Assembly: GCF_023566055.1 (NCBI RefSeq)
Contig: NZ_JALIQP010000004.1
Coordinates: forward strand, 62,001-126,000
DNA: 64,000 nucleotides
Direction: 5' to 3'
Origin: Halosolutus amylolyticus
GTDB lineage: Archaea; Halobacteriota; Halobacteria; Halobacteriales; Natrialbaceae
The notes below the pieces were generated by a model. The model was not told where the DNA came from. It made no database searches and worked only from the letters and a program-made list of their open reading frames with translations. Positions 6,132 to 14,558 of this stretch are shown here, piece by piece. The translations under genes and the position numbers were made by a program. Position 1 is the first letter of the stretch; each line of letters starts with the position of its first letter.

Positions 6132-7156
6132 GCAGGGATCTGTCGCCGCGAAAGGCGCGTGATCGGTTCCTCTCCCGCCGCCGGCAGGAGAACACCGAGA
6201 AGACGGTTCGGAGCTACGAGAACCGACTGACCCGGTTCGTCCAGTGGGCCGAAGAGGAGCAAATCGACTCGATGGCGGAGCTGACCGGTTGGGACCTGGA
6301 CGAGTACCGGGCGGCCCGTGAGGCGGCGGGTGTCGCGCCCGCGACCTTGAAGGGGCAACTGACGGCGGTGAAGCAGTTGCTCGATTACTGTGCGTCGATC
6401 GACGTCGTCGACGACGAGCTCCCCGACAAGGTGAACGTCCCCACGCTTTCGCGGGCGGAGGAATCGAGCGATACGATGCTCGAAGTCGACGACGCGAAGT
6501 CCATCCTGTCGTTCTTTCGGACGTCGACCGACTGGTTCGGTCGGCCCGAACACGCGTTCCTCGAGGTCGCGTGGCACGTGGGCGCTCGAATGAGCGGGAT
6601 TCGAGCCCTCGATCTCCGCGACTTCGACCCGGACCGACAGACGCTCGAGTTCCGCCACCGGCCGCCAACGCTGTTGAAGAAGAAAGAGCAGGGGGAGCGA
6701 GTCGTCGGGATCTCGGAACCGGTCGTGAAGGCACTTCGAACGTACATTGCCCGCGAGCGATTCGAGAAGCGCGACGAGAACGGACGTGAGCCGCTGTTTT
6801 GCGGCCGGCAGGGCCGCCCGTCGGATACGACGTTTCGGGCGTGGTCGTACCTGGGGACACAGCCGTGTCTCGTCGTACAGTGCCCGCACGGGAATCGCCG
6901 ACAGACCTGCGATTTCACTCGCCGGAACCACGCGAGCAAGTGTCCGTCGAGTCGGTCACCCCACGCGATTCGAACGGGATCGATCACGTGGCAGTTACTG
7001 CGCGGCCTGGCGATCGAGACCGTCGCGAAACGGGTGAACGCGAGCCCCGAGACGATCCGGCGCCACTACTACAAGGCGACCGAGCGGGAGGAATTCGAGG
7101 AACTGCGCGCCAACCAAACTCTGAAACTTGACATTGAAGACAATGATGAGCGCTAA
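6128..7156 (+). CDS. Tyrosine recombinase/integrase (provirus)
   Basis: 342 aa. An N-terminal SAM-like core-binding domain (about 8-95) is followed by the catalytic domain. Landmarks: Arg I in HVGARMSGIRAL (near 153), Lys region KKKEQGE (near 182), HxxR in SPHAIR (near 279-282), and the Tyr nucleophile in RRHYYKAT (near 313). A Cys-rich insert with four Cys (CLVVQC...C...C) precedes the HxxR box, a possible zinc site typical of haloarchaeal integrases. It is the last gene of the overlapping early operon. No tRNA was found beside it, so the attachment site is undefined. Function as integrase is confident. Confidence 0.9.
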   Translation: MSRDLSPRKARDRFLSRRRQENTEKTVRSYENRLTRFVQWAEEEQIDSMAELTGWDLDEYRAAREAAGVAPATLKGQLTAVKQLLDYCASIDVVDDELPDKVNVPTLSRAEESSDTMLEVDDAKSILSFFRTSTDWFGRPEHAFLEVAWHVGARMSGIRALDLRDFDPDRQTLEFRHRPPTLLKKKEQGERVVGISEPVVKALRTYIARERFEKRDENGREPLFCGRQGRPSDTTFRAWSYLGTQPCLVVQCPHGNRRQTCDFTRRNHASKCPSSRSPHAIRTGSITWQLLRGLAIETVAKRVNASPETIRRHYYKATEREEFEELRANQTLKLDIEDNDER

Positions 7157-7289
7157 AAAGCGGCGTAAATTAGCGAGTGACGGCCAGATGGTAGGGGCAA
7201 ATCCACTAGCGCACGTCCCTCCGACCCCATTCCTCTGCCGCGAACAAATTCGTGAGCGACGGGTTCGTGACGAGATTACTGTGACGTAG
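7143..7289 (+). CDS. 48-aa hypothetical ORF overlapping integrase end
   Basis: It begins at ATG-ATG (7143/7146) inside the last codons of the integrase and runs to TAG at 7287-7289. The peptide is basic at the start (SAKKRRKLAS) and again near the end (REQIRERRVRDE). Composition is mixed. It could be a small coupled gene or mark the right border of the element. No family recognised. Confidence 0.35.
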   Translation: MMSAKKRRKLASDGQMVGANPLAHVPPTPFLCREQIRERRVRDEITVT

Positions 7290-7517
7290 ATGAGGGACGC
7301 GCAACGAATACTCTACTCCAGGGATCACTCGTGAACGGTTCGGAGTCGTCCGTCGAACCACGATCGAATCGACCGACAGGAATCCGACCAGAACCGTCAC
7401 CATCTGCTCATTTGTGTTCGATTCTGGGGCGTGAGTGACGATATGGTCTCTCATCCGGACACCGATACCTACCCTCTTTGGGACAATCCTCTTCCCTGAA
7501 TAGTCCCGAACGTCGAT

Positions 7518-7832
7518 ATGGTCCCCACTGACCATAGCTGTCCGCGAAACGGCGATCGCGAGGAAATATGGGTCGTGCGGGGCGACTCGGAGTCCGTGGT
7601 CGAGACGATCCTCCGCGGGTTGGCGCGTATCGAGGGCGTTTCCAGGAGCGAACTCGATCCGCTCTACGAACGGGTAGAGACGGACGCGCTGGCAGCCCTG
7701 CTCGGGCACGCGAGAGACGCCGACTGCGCCGTCGGCGTCGAATTCATGACCGACGACTACACGGTCCGGGTCTCGAACGACGGTCGGGTGTATATCCACG
7801 ACGGAGTGCCGACTGTAGCGCCGCGTCGGTGA
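7518..7832 (+). CDS. HalOD1 output-domain protein
   Basis: 104 aa, essentially a single HalOD1 domain: SVVETILRGLARIEGVSRSELDPLYERVETDALAALL followed by VGVEFMTDDYTVRVSNDGRVYI. This haloarchaeal domain is thought to be an output module of two-component signalling. It is probably cytoplasmic, and the multi-PAS kinase gene follows 250 bp downstream, making a signalling partnership plausible. A second orphan HalOD1 gene lies at 19951-20256. The start ATG at 7518 leaves a short polar tail before the domain. Confidence 0.8.
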   Translation: MVPTDHSCPRNGDREEIWVVRGDSESVVETILRGLARIEGVSRSELDPLYERVETDALAALLGHARDADCAVGVEFMTDDYTVRVSNDGRVYIHDGVPTVAPRR

Positions 7833-8053
7833 CGCCCGGACCGTGGTCGACCCGTCGACGGTACGCACGCCGATCGAGCGCGTCACCCGTCCGGAACCGC
7901 TGTGATTGCGGTCCGTGACCGACGCACCGCCCGATCGATCGGGTGGACCGTCGGCAACTGCTTCTCGCCGATCGTGCCGAACGGGTCCCGCGTGTCGATC
8001 GGGACTGGGCCACGGCGATCGAAGCTATCACTGAGACTGGAGATTGGCGAGAG

Positions 8054-8059
8054 TTTTAT
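8054..8059 (+). promoter_or_regulatory. TATA box of the seven-PAS kinase gene
   Basis: TTTTAT ends 24 bp before the ATG at 8084, the spacing of a leaderless transcript; it rejects the longer reading that would start at 7943. Confidence 0.6.
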
Positions 8060-8083
8060 CCGCCTTACGAGCGATCCACGGAC

Positions 8084-11000
8084 ATGAGCACACGCGCCGA
8101 CGCTCCTGCGGATGCCTTCTGGGGGGACGTCGAGGACGATGTCGCGCTCCAGCGATATCGGACCCTCGTCAGTACGATCGACGACGGCATCTACCAGCTC
8201 GACGCGAACGGTCACTTCGTCGCCGTCAACGAGACGATCGTCGAGCTCACCGGCTACGCGCGCGACGACCTCATCGGCGAGCACGTTTCGCTGCTGATCG
8301 ACGACGACGACATCGCACGCATCACCGACCGAATACCGTCCGCCCTCGAGTCCGAGGCGGCCGACATCGAGACCCTCGAACTGACGATCGAGACTGCCGA
8401 GGGGGAGCGGATTCCGTGTGAGCTGCGGATCAACATGCTCGTCGAAGACGGGTCGTTCCAGGGCACGATCGGGGTCGCACGAGACGTCTCCGAGAAGCGA
8501 CGGCGGCAGGAATCACTCGCGTCCGCACAGGCGTCGTACGAGTCGATCACCGACGTGCTCGACGAGGCGAACATCGGAGTGGTCGTGCTCGACGACGAGT
8601 TTCAGATCGCGTGGACCGACGAGAAGATCGCGGAGTATCTCGGTCTCGATCGGGACGCCCTCGTCGGACGCGACAAACGACGGGTCGTCAACGAGACGAT
8701 GAAACACCGGTTCGCGGATCCGGAACGGTTCGCGGAGACCGTTCTGGCCACCTACGACGACAACAGCTACACCGAACGATTCGAGTGTCGCGTGACGGCG
8801 GACGACGGTCGCGACGGACGGTGGCTCGAACACTACAGCAGACCGATCGAGTCGGGACAGTACGGCGGGGGTCGGATCGAACTCTACTACGACATCACGG
8901 ACCGGAAGGTGACGGAGGACGCTCGAAAGGAGACCGAGGCGGAGTTTCACTCGCTGGTCGACGCCGTCGAGGAGTACGCGATCTTCCGCCTCGATCGGGA
9001 CGGACGCGTCATTAGCTGGAACCAGGGGGCGCGGGAGATCAAGGGCTACGATCGCGAGGAGATCCTGGGGGAGCACTTCTCGACGTTCTACACCGAGGAA
9101 GATCGGGCGGCCGACGTCCCAGCGCACAATCTCGAGAGGGCGCTCGAGAACGGCTCCGCCGAAGACGAGGGGTGGCGCGTCCGGAAGGACGGCACGCGGT
9201 TCTGGGCGAACGTGACGATTACGGCGATCAGGGACGTCGACGGCACCCACCGGGGCTACCTGAAAGTCACCCGCGATATGACCGATCGGCGGGAGCGCGA
9301 ACGCGAACTCGAGAGCGAACTCCAGCGCATCCTCGGCCGGATCTCCGACGCGTTCTACGCGGTCGACGAGGAGTTCAGGTTCACCCACGTCAACGAACGT
9401 GCGGAGGAACTCCTCCAGCAGTCCGAGGAGGAACTGCTCGGCAAGAGTATCTGGGAGGTGTTCCCTTCCGCCGCCGAAATCGAGGAGGTATCCGATGCCT
9501 TCCGGACGGCGATGGAATCGCAGGAACCGACCAGCTACGAACTCTACTACGAGACGCTCGAGTTCTGGGTCGAGGCGAACCTCTATCCCTCCGAGACCGG
9601 CATCTCGGTCTACTTCCGGGACGTCACCGATCGCAAGGAACGCGAGCAGGAACTCAGGCGGACGGAGCGTCGGTTCGAGGCGATTTTCAACGATCCGAAC
9701 ATCCTCGTCGGACTGTTAGACCCGGACGGGACGGTACTCGACATCAACGGGACGGCGATGGAGTACGTCGATGCCGACCTCGACGACGTGACGGGCAAGC
9801 CGTTCTGGGAGACGCCGTGGTGGGGTGGCGGCGATGGGGTCCAGGCCGACGTCAAACGGTGGACCGAACGGGCTGCGTCGGGCGAGTACGTGGAGTTCGA
9901 GGCCGACCTCACACAGCCGAACGGCGAAGCGTACACGCTCGAGGGCGTCTTCAGGCCCGTTACGAACGAAGAGGGTGAGGTCGTCTCGCTCGTCGTCTCC
10001 GATCGAGACGTCACCGAACGCAAGCGCCGCGAGCGGCAACTCAGGGAGTCCGAACAGCGCCACCGAACGCTCGCCGAGAACTTCCCGAACGGGATCGTCA
10101 CCATGTTCGACGACGACCTCCAGTACACCCTCGCTGCGGGGCGCGGATTCGAGGACCTCCCGATGTCACCGGCCGACGTCGAGGGCCACCCGGTCCAGGA
10201 CGTGTGGCCCGACCCCGTCTCCGACGCGCTCGAATCCGCGTTCCACGACGCACTCGAGGGCGAGACGAGCGCGATCGATCTCCAGTACGCCGGGCGGGAG
10301 TGGGTCGTCCGCGTGGTGCCGATATCCGACGACGACGGCGACGTCTTCGCGGGGATGACGATCGCCCAGGACATCACCGACCGCAAGGCGCGAGAACGCG
10401 CGCTCGAGGAGAGCGAACGTCGGTACCGCACGCTCGCGGAAAACTTCCCGAACGGCGCCGTCGGAGTGTACGACTCGGACCTCCGGTACACGCTCGCCAG
10501 GGGTGCCCTCATGGGCGAGCAGTTACCCAGCGCGGATCGACTCGAGGGGAGCCGGATGCCGGACGTCTTCCCCGAAGAGACGGTTTCGGATCTCGAACCG
10601 GTGTTTCGGGGAGCGATCGATGACGGCGAAACCGACAGCGTGACGACGGAATTCGACGGCCGCATCTGGCGGGTGTGGGCCGCGCCGCTTCGCGACGCCG
10701 ACGGCGAGATTTTCGCCGGCCTGAGTTTCGCCCAGGATATCACCGAGCAGGCCGAGCGCAAACGCAAACTCGAGGAGGTAATCGAGAAGCTGGAGGCATC
10801 CAACGAGCGTCTCGAACAGTTCGCCTACGCCGCCTCCCACGACCTGCAGGAACCGCTCCGGATGGTGTCGAGCTACCTCCAGCTTATCGAGGCCCGCTAC
10901 GCCGACGAACTGGACGAGGACGGCGAGGAGTTCCTCGAGTACGCCGTCAACGGCGCCGATCGGATGCGTGAGATGATCGACGGTCTGCTCGAGTACTCCC

Positions 11001-11476
11001 GGATCGAAACGCGAGGCGATCCGTTCGAACCGGTCGACCTGGACGCCCTGCTCGCCGACGTGCGGTCCGATCTTCGGATGCAGATCGAGGAGTCCGACGC
11101 CGAGATCACGTCGACGGATCTCCCGCGCGTCGAGGGAGACGACAGCCAACTCCGCCAGGTGTTCCAGAACCTGCTCTCGAACGCGATCGAGTACAGCGGC
11201 GACGAACCGCCGCGGATTCACGTCGGGGCCGAACGTGACGGCCAGCAGTGGATCATCTCGGTTCGGGACGAGGGGATCGGGATCGATCCCGACGTCGAAG
11301 ATCGCATCTTCGAGGTGTTCGAGCGACTCCACAGTCAGGCGGAACACCAGGGGACCGGGATCGGCCTCGCACTCTGTGAACGGATCGTCGAACGCCACGA
11401 CGGCGAGATCTGGGTCGACTCGGAACCGGGAGAAGGGACGACGTTCTCGTTTACGCTTCCAGCCGTCGACTCGTGA
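8084..11476 (+). CDS. Sensor histidine kinase with seven PAS domains
   Basis: 1130 aa from the leaderless ATG at 8084; no transmembrane segment, so a cytoplasmic sensor. PAS domains start near residues 19, 150, 285, 409, 526, 654 and 776. The sixth and seventh are close duplicates (both contain YRTLAENFPNG or HRTLAENFPNG). HisKA follows with H-box AASHDLQEPLRM (His near 917), then HATPase_c with N-box QNLLSNAIEYS (near 1024), DEGIGIDPD and GTGIGLALC. The third PAS has the SWNQGAREIKGY signature of sensory PAS domains. No response regulator gene is adjacent. Redox, light or ligand input cannot be told from sequence. Confidence 0.93.
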   Translation: MSTRADAPADAFWGDVEDDVALQRYRTLVSTIDDGIYQLDANGHFVAVNETIVELTGYARDDLIGEHVSLLIDDDDIARITDRIPSALESEAADIETLELTIETAEGERIPCELRINMLVEDGSFQGTIGVARDVSEKRRRQESLASAQASYESITDVLDEANIGVVVLDDEFQIAWTDEKIAEYLGLDRDALVGRDKRRVVNETMKHRFADPERFAETVLATYDDNSYTERFECRVTADDGRDGRWLEHYSRPIESGQYGGGRIELYYDITDRKVTEDARKETEAEFHSLVDAVEEYAIFRLDRDGRVISWNQGAREIKGYDREEILGEHFSTFYTEEDRAADVPAHNLERALENGSAEDEGWRVRKDGTRFWANVTITAIRDVDGTHRGYLKVTRDMTDRRERERELESELQRILGRISDAFYAVDEEFRFTHVNERAEELLQQSEEELLGKSIWEVFPSAAEIEEVSDAFRTAMESQEPTSYELYYETLEFWVEANLYPSETGISVYFRDVTDRKEREQELRRTERRFEAIFNDPNILVGLLDPDGTVLDINGTAMEYVDADLDDVTGKPFWETPWWGGGDGVQADVKRWTERAASGEYVEFEADLTQPNGEAYTLEGVFRPVTNEEGEVVSLVVSDRDVTERKRRERQLRESEQRHRTLAENFPNGIVTMFDDDLQYTLAAGRGFEDLPMSPADVEGHPVQDVWPDPVSDALESAFHDALEGETSAIDLQYAGREWVVRVVPISDDDGDVFAGMTIAQDITDRKARERALEESERRYRTLAENFPNGAVGVYDSDLRYTLARGALMGEQLPSADRLEGSRMPDVFPEETVSDLEPVFRGAIDDGETDSVTTEFDGRIWRVWAAPLRDADGEIFAGLSFAQDITEQAERKRKLEEVIEKLEASNERLEQFAYAASHDLQEPLRMVSSYLQLIEARYADELDEDGEEFLEYAVNGADRMREMIDGLLEYSRIETRGDPFEPVDLDALLADVRSDLRMQIEESDAEITSTDLPRVEGDDSQLRQVFQNLLSNAIEYSGDEPPRIHVGAERDGQQWIISVRDEGIGIDPDVEDRIFEVFERLHSQAEHQGTGIGLALCERIVERHDGEIWVDSEPGEGTTFSFTLPAVDS

Positions 11477-11599
11477 CGGAAGTGCGGTCGCCGTCTCGAC
11501 TCGCCGTGGACGTTCGGCCGGCGGACCGGCGGCCGCCCGCGTCGGAGATGATGAGATTCCTGAATACGTTTTACGGCGCTCGGTCCCGTACACCCACGT

Positions 11600-11998
11600 A
11601 TGACCGCTCAGGCGACGTCCTCGTCACCATCATCGATGGCCGCACGACCAGCCGGACTCGTGGCCGCAATCGGGACCTGGATCCTCCTGTCGGGTATCTT
11701 TCTGACTGGTTTCGGGTGGATCGTCACGCTGAACGTCCTCCTCGGGGCAACGATCGCCACGGTCGCATCGTACGCGGCGGCCTGGCCGTCGGACGGGCCG
11801 CTTCCCGGGCCGTCCCTCGTCGCCCCGCTGATCGCACTCGTGCTCGGGATCGTCGTGATCGCCCTGCCCTTCCTCCTGAACGTCGCCGACGCGCGAATGG
11901 TCTGGAGTAACGTGATCGCCGGAGCCCTCGTCGTGGTCCTCTCCGCGGCCGCCGTCTACGGGAGCGTGCAGTTGCAGAAGCGGACGACGCGTGCCTGA
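11600..11998 (+). CDS. SPW-repeat-like membrane protein
   Basis: 132 aa with four hydrophobic helices (about 20-38, 42-60, 72-95, 103-122). Two halves each carry a W...N-x-(L/I)-x-G-A motif (WIVTLNVLLGATIA and MVWSNVIAGALVVV), characteristic of SPW-repeat membrane proteins. Function of the family is unknown. The TGA stop (11996-11998) is formed by the first bases of a palindromic repeat element. No operon partner: the next gene is convergent. Confidence 0.72.
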   Translation: MTAQATSSSPSSMAARPAGLVAAIGTWILLSGIFLTGFGWIVTLNVLLGATIATVASYAAAWPSDGPLPGPSLVAPLIALVLGIVVIALPFLLNVADARMVWSNVIAGALVVVLSAAAVYGSVQLQKRTTRA

Positions 11999-12080
11999 TA
12001 CGGTTTACTGTACGTCAGTTCCGGCACAACCGCGATCCGGGCGGCGGTTGCGCCGGTACATCGGTACAGCAATCCGTATG
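11996..12080. repeat. 85-bp nested palindromic element, family 1 (copy A)
   Basis: Outer arms: TGATACGGTTTACTGT and, at the other end, ACAGCAATCCGTATG (imperfect complement). Inner stem CCGGCACAACCGC pairs with GCGGTTGCGCCGG (12 of 13). Short conserved unpaired spacers (GTCAGT; TCGGT) join the arms. It is nearly identical to the copy at 49244-49328 and equal in length. It lies between convergent genes. Confidence 0.85.
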
Positions 12081-12173
12081 GCTCCCGGTCGGAGAGTCGA
12101 ACCGGCAGGGACGACGTGAGACGATCGGTTACCTCGAGACGCCGTCGAGACCGGTTACGTCCCGGGCAGCCGT

Positions 12174-12332
12174 CTACTCGGAAATGTCCTCTTCTAGTAC
12201 GGTCGTTTCCGCGACGACGAATCTCGCCAGCGTTCGCTTGGTGTGGCTCTCGAGCAGGTGTTCCTCGAGACACCGTCCGGGATCGAGTCCGTCGTGACAG
12301 ACCGGACACTCGGGTGGTGGTCGCGTCGCCAT
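12174..12332 (-). CDS. 52-aa C2H2-type zinc-finger protein
   Basis: 52 aa with one finger near residues 9-30: CPVC, a helix, then HLLESH. Such small fingers are frequent in haloarchaea and are presumed nucleic-acid or protein binding. The start ATG at 12332 gives a short polar lead. Its 3' end faces the SPW gene across the palindromic repeat. Possibly co-transcribed with the other small zinc gene 117 bp upstream (12449-12667). Confidence 0.7.
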   Translation of the reverse strand: MATRPPPECPVCHDGLDPGRCLEEHLLESHTKRTLARFVVAETTVLEEDISE

Positions 12333-12448
12333 ACAGGGGACAGGATACCAGGTCGCAAAAGGATGCGGCCGGCCCCTGCTCCCGAACGCGCCCTTCCCGG
12401 CCGAGACACTATCGCTACGGCGATCGTGGAGGACGAGCGCCGACGCGA

Positions 12449-12667
12449 TTACGATCGCGAGCGGTCGTCGGTCGCGTCCCCGTCCGCGAAATCGATGGCT
12501 GCGGCGGTATCGTCGAGATCGGTAAAGCTGGTGCTCCCACAGGAACACCCGTCCCGACTGCCGATCGGCTGGAGGCCCCCACCGTCGAGTTCGATCGCAG
12601 CGTAGATCGAGCCACACTGTACACAGGCGGCGACGGTGCGTGCCTGTGCGTCGTCACTGTCGTCCAT
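12449..12667 (-). CDS. 72-aa zinc-ribbon protein
   Basis: 72 aa. A knuckle ACVQCGS (Cys 15 and 18) pairs with GCSCGS (Cys 41 and 43), giving a probable four-Cys ribbon around residues 14-46. The tail is very acidic (FADGDATDD). The start ATG at 12667 precedes MDDSDDAQ; longer readings have poor composition. Function unknown, probably cytoplasmic. Confidence 0.68.
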   Translation of the reverse strand: MDDSDDAQARTVAACVQCGSIYAAIELDGGGLQPIGSRDGCSCGSTSFTDLDDTAAAIDFADGDATDDRSRS

Positions 12668-12896
12668 CAGGGGTCGCTCGTCAGTCCGATGATGTAAATG
12701 ATGTGTGAGGATACGAGTAACAACAGCGACCGATCGATCGTCGCAGGCCGGCAGTGGCACGGATCGAGAACGATGAGCGAACCGACCGGTCACTCGAACT
12801 GAATCTACTGAAATACGAACTGTCATGGCGTCTGGGTGGCGGGAAAGGCTACCGGAAACACAATCCGTCTATACGTCTTCGTGGTGGAGTCCACTG

Positions 12897-13565
12897 ATGA
12901 CAACAGTCGTTGAACTCGAAATTCCGGCCGAGCGACTCGGGTTGGCCCGGACGTTCGATCGAGTTCCGACGTTCGAGTTCGAGGTCGGGGGACTGATCGG
13001 TGACTCACCGCCGCTGGTGTGGATCACGGGCGCCGATCAGTCGACCGTCGAACGGGCACTCGAAACGGATCCATCGGTGGAGATGATCGCGGCGCTCACC
13101 GACGGAACCGACGGCCCCAACGACTGCTGGCTGTTCCGGCTCGAATTCGGCGAGGAAGCGAAACTGTTCCAGCGGATTATCGCCGAGAACGACGGGGCGA
13201 TCCTGGCAGCACACGGCCAGGAGGGGTGGTGGTCCGTGAAGCTGCTGTTCCACGATCACGAGGCGGTCTCGGCGTGTCACGACCTGTTCGACCAGTACGA
13301 GTTCCGGGTGGAAGTGACGCGCGTGGCCGGGACGAACGACGTCGCGAACGCGGAGACGCCGCTGACGGAAACCCAGTACGAGACGATCTACAAGGCGTAC
13401 GAACTCGGCTACTTCGACGTCCCGCGGGAAGTAACCCTCGAGGAACTGGCGTCCGAACTGGGAATCTCTCATCAGGCGCTGTCCGAACGCCTCCGACGAA
13501 GCCACGCGGCGCTCGTCAGCGCGGAGCTGTCCGGCGGGATGACGCCGGTCGAACTCGACCCCTGA
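12897..13565 (+). CDS. Bat-type HTH_10 transcriptional regulator
   Basis: 222 aa from the ATG at 12897 (MTTVVELEIPAERLGL); the 12825 start is upstream of the conserved beginning. The N-terminal part has the Bat-associated ligand-like fold. The C-terminal 55 residues are the HTH_10 domain: LTETQYETIYKAYELGYFDVPREVTLEELASELGISHQALSERLRRS. The GYFDVPR motif is diagnostic of the bacterio-opsin activator family. Expected to be a cytoplasmic DNA-binding regulator; targets unknown. Confidence 0.88.
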   Translation: MTTVVELEIPAERLGLARTFDRVPTFEFEVGGLIGDSPPLVWITGADQSTVERALETDPSVEMIAALTDGTDGPNDCWLFRLEFGEEAKLFQRIIAENDGAILAAHGQEGWWSVKLLFHDHEAVSACHDLFDQYEFRVEVTRVAGTNDVANAETPLTETQYETIYKAYELGYFDVPREVTLEELASELGISHQALSERLRRSHAALVSAELSGGMTPVELDP

Positions 13566-13909
13566 TTCGGCGCCGGTGCCGGTCGAACCGGACGGACGTC
13601 GAACGGTCGTCCGTCGCAATGACCGTATTTGCCATTCCGACCTCGCAGTACGATATTAGTGTTCGTACGGTCACCTCATTCGCCTTTGCCCCCTGGAGTT
13701 CACTGACAAGTAGATTTAATAGTGGATACTCCGATAGTACGACTGTCGGCGTGAACTCGCTCGCGCCGATCCCGAAACGTACGGGATGCCGGTGGCTGAT
13801 TCGTGCTCGCGGACGGGGTCACTCGTGGCTGTGTGATCCCTTCCGTCCTCGTTTTTTCGACGTCGTTCCCGGAGCGACGGCGAACGAACGCGGCAGTTCC
13901 CGGTGACCG
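13566..13909. other. 344-bp convergent intergenic region, no gene
   Basis: Between convergent genes. A TATA-like AGATTTAATAG occurs near 13711-13721 on the plus strand, but the open frames after it lack coding-like composition. No repeat element seen. Confidence 0.4.
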
Positions 13910-14374
13910 TCAATCAGCACGGGAGGCGTGACTCGCCGCGTTCGGCTCGGTATCGGGGGCCGACTCGGTTTCGAGGACGCGATGCGCGTGGAAAACCACG
14001 GCGAAGTCCTGCGGGCTCGGGATCGCACAGGCGAGCCAGCCGATCGCTCCGGCAGCGACGATCGGCGTCTCGGCCGTGACGTACCCGGAGACGCCGAGTC
14101 CGAAGACGGGAACCGCCAGGAGGAAGGGAGCGAGGGCTGCGAGACGGAAGGGCCAGGGTGGTTCGGAGCCTGCTGGTCGTGGACGGACGACTGCCCACGG
14201 ACAGCTCGCGAGGAGGCCGAGGACGCCGTCCGTTCGGCCGGGGAAGTAGATGACGTCGTAGTCGACGCCCGCTAGCCTGAGGACGAGCGCGTGTGACCAC
14301 TCGTGAGCGACCAGCCCGGCGACGACGGCGAGGGCGAGTATACAGCCGACGACTGCCACATCCGTTCCAATCAT
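13910..14374 (-). CDS. Integral-membrane metalloprotease-like protein (M50/DUF3267-like)
   Basis: 154 aa from ATG 14374 (MIGTDVAVVG). The first membrane helix leads into HEWSH (His24, Glu25, His28), a zinc-binding HExxH as in site-2 protease-type membrane peptidases. Three more hydrophobic segments follow. A later short PSPQDFAVV may supply the third ligand (Asp), as expected for the N/D-P-x-x-D type. Length is near the lower limit for the family. Substrate unknown. The alternative start at 14392 adds six residues. Confidence 0.65.
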   Translation of the reverse strand: MIGTDVAVVGCILALAVVAGLVAHEWSHALVLRLAGVDYDVIYFPGRTDGVLGLLASCPWAVVRPRPAGSEPPWPFRLAALAPFLLAVPVFGLGVSGYVTAETPIVAAGAIGWLACAIPSPQDFAVVFHAHRVLETESAPDTEPNAASHASRAD

Positions 14375-14558
14375 GTCTCGCGTGGGATCCACACGGGGGG
14401 CGTGTTCATCGACGAGGCGATGGTGTCGTGTGCGATCCCACGCAATCGAGTCGAGAGACTCCCCTCGGTAATCCAGCCGGGTGTACGGATCCGCGTTTTA
14501 AGACCGCGAGCGATCGATCGGCCAAGCGGTTAAGTACTGTGGGCTGGTACCGCATGCC

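Noticed and set aside
7157-7320. tRNA gene as integration target next to the integrase
   Set aside because: No acceptor stem, T-loop (GGTTCGAATCC type) or cloverleaf could be found in this stretch.
13751-13906. GTG-started small ORF in the convergent gap
   Set aside because: Although a TATA-like box precedes it, the peptide is Arg-rich without codon bias.
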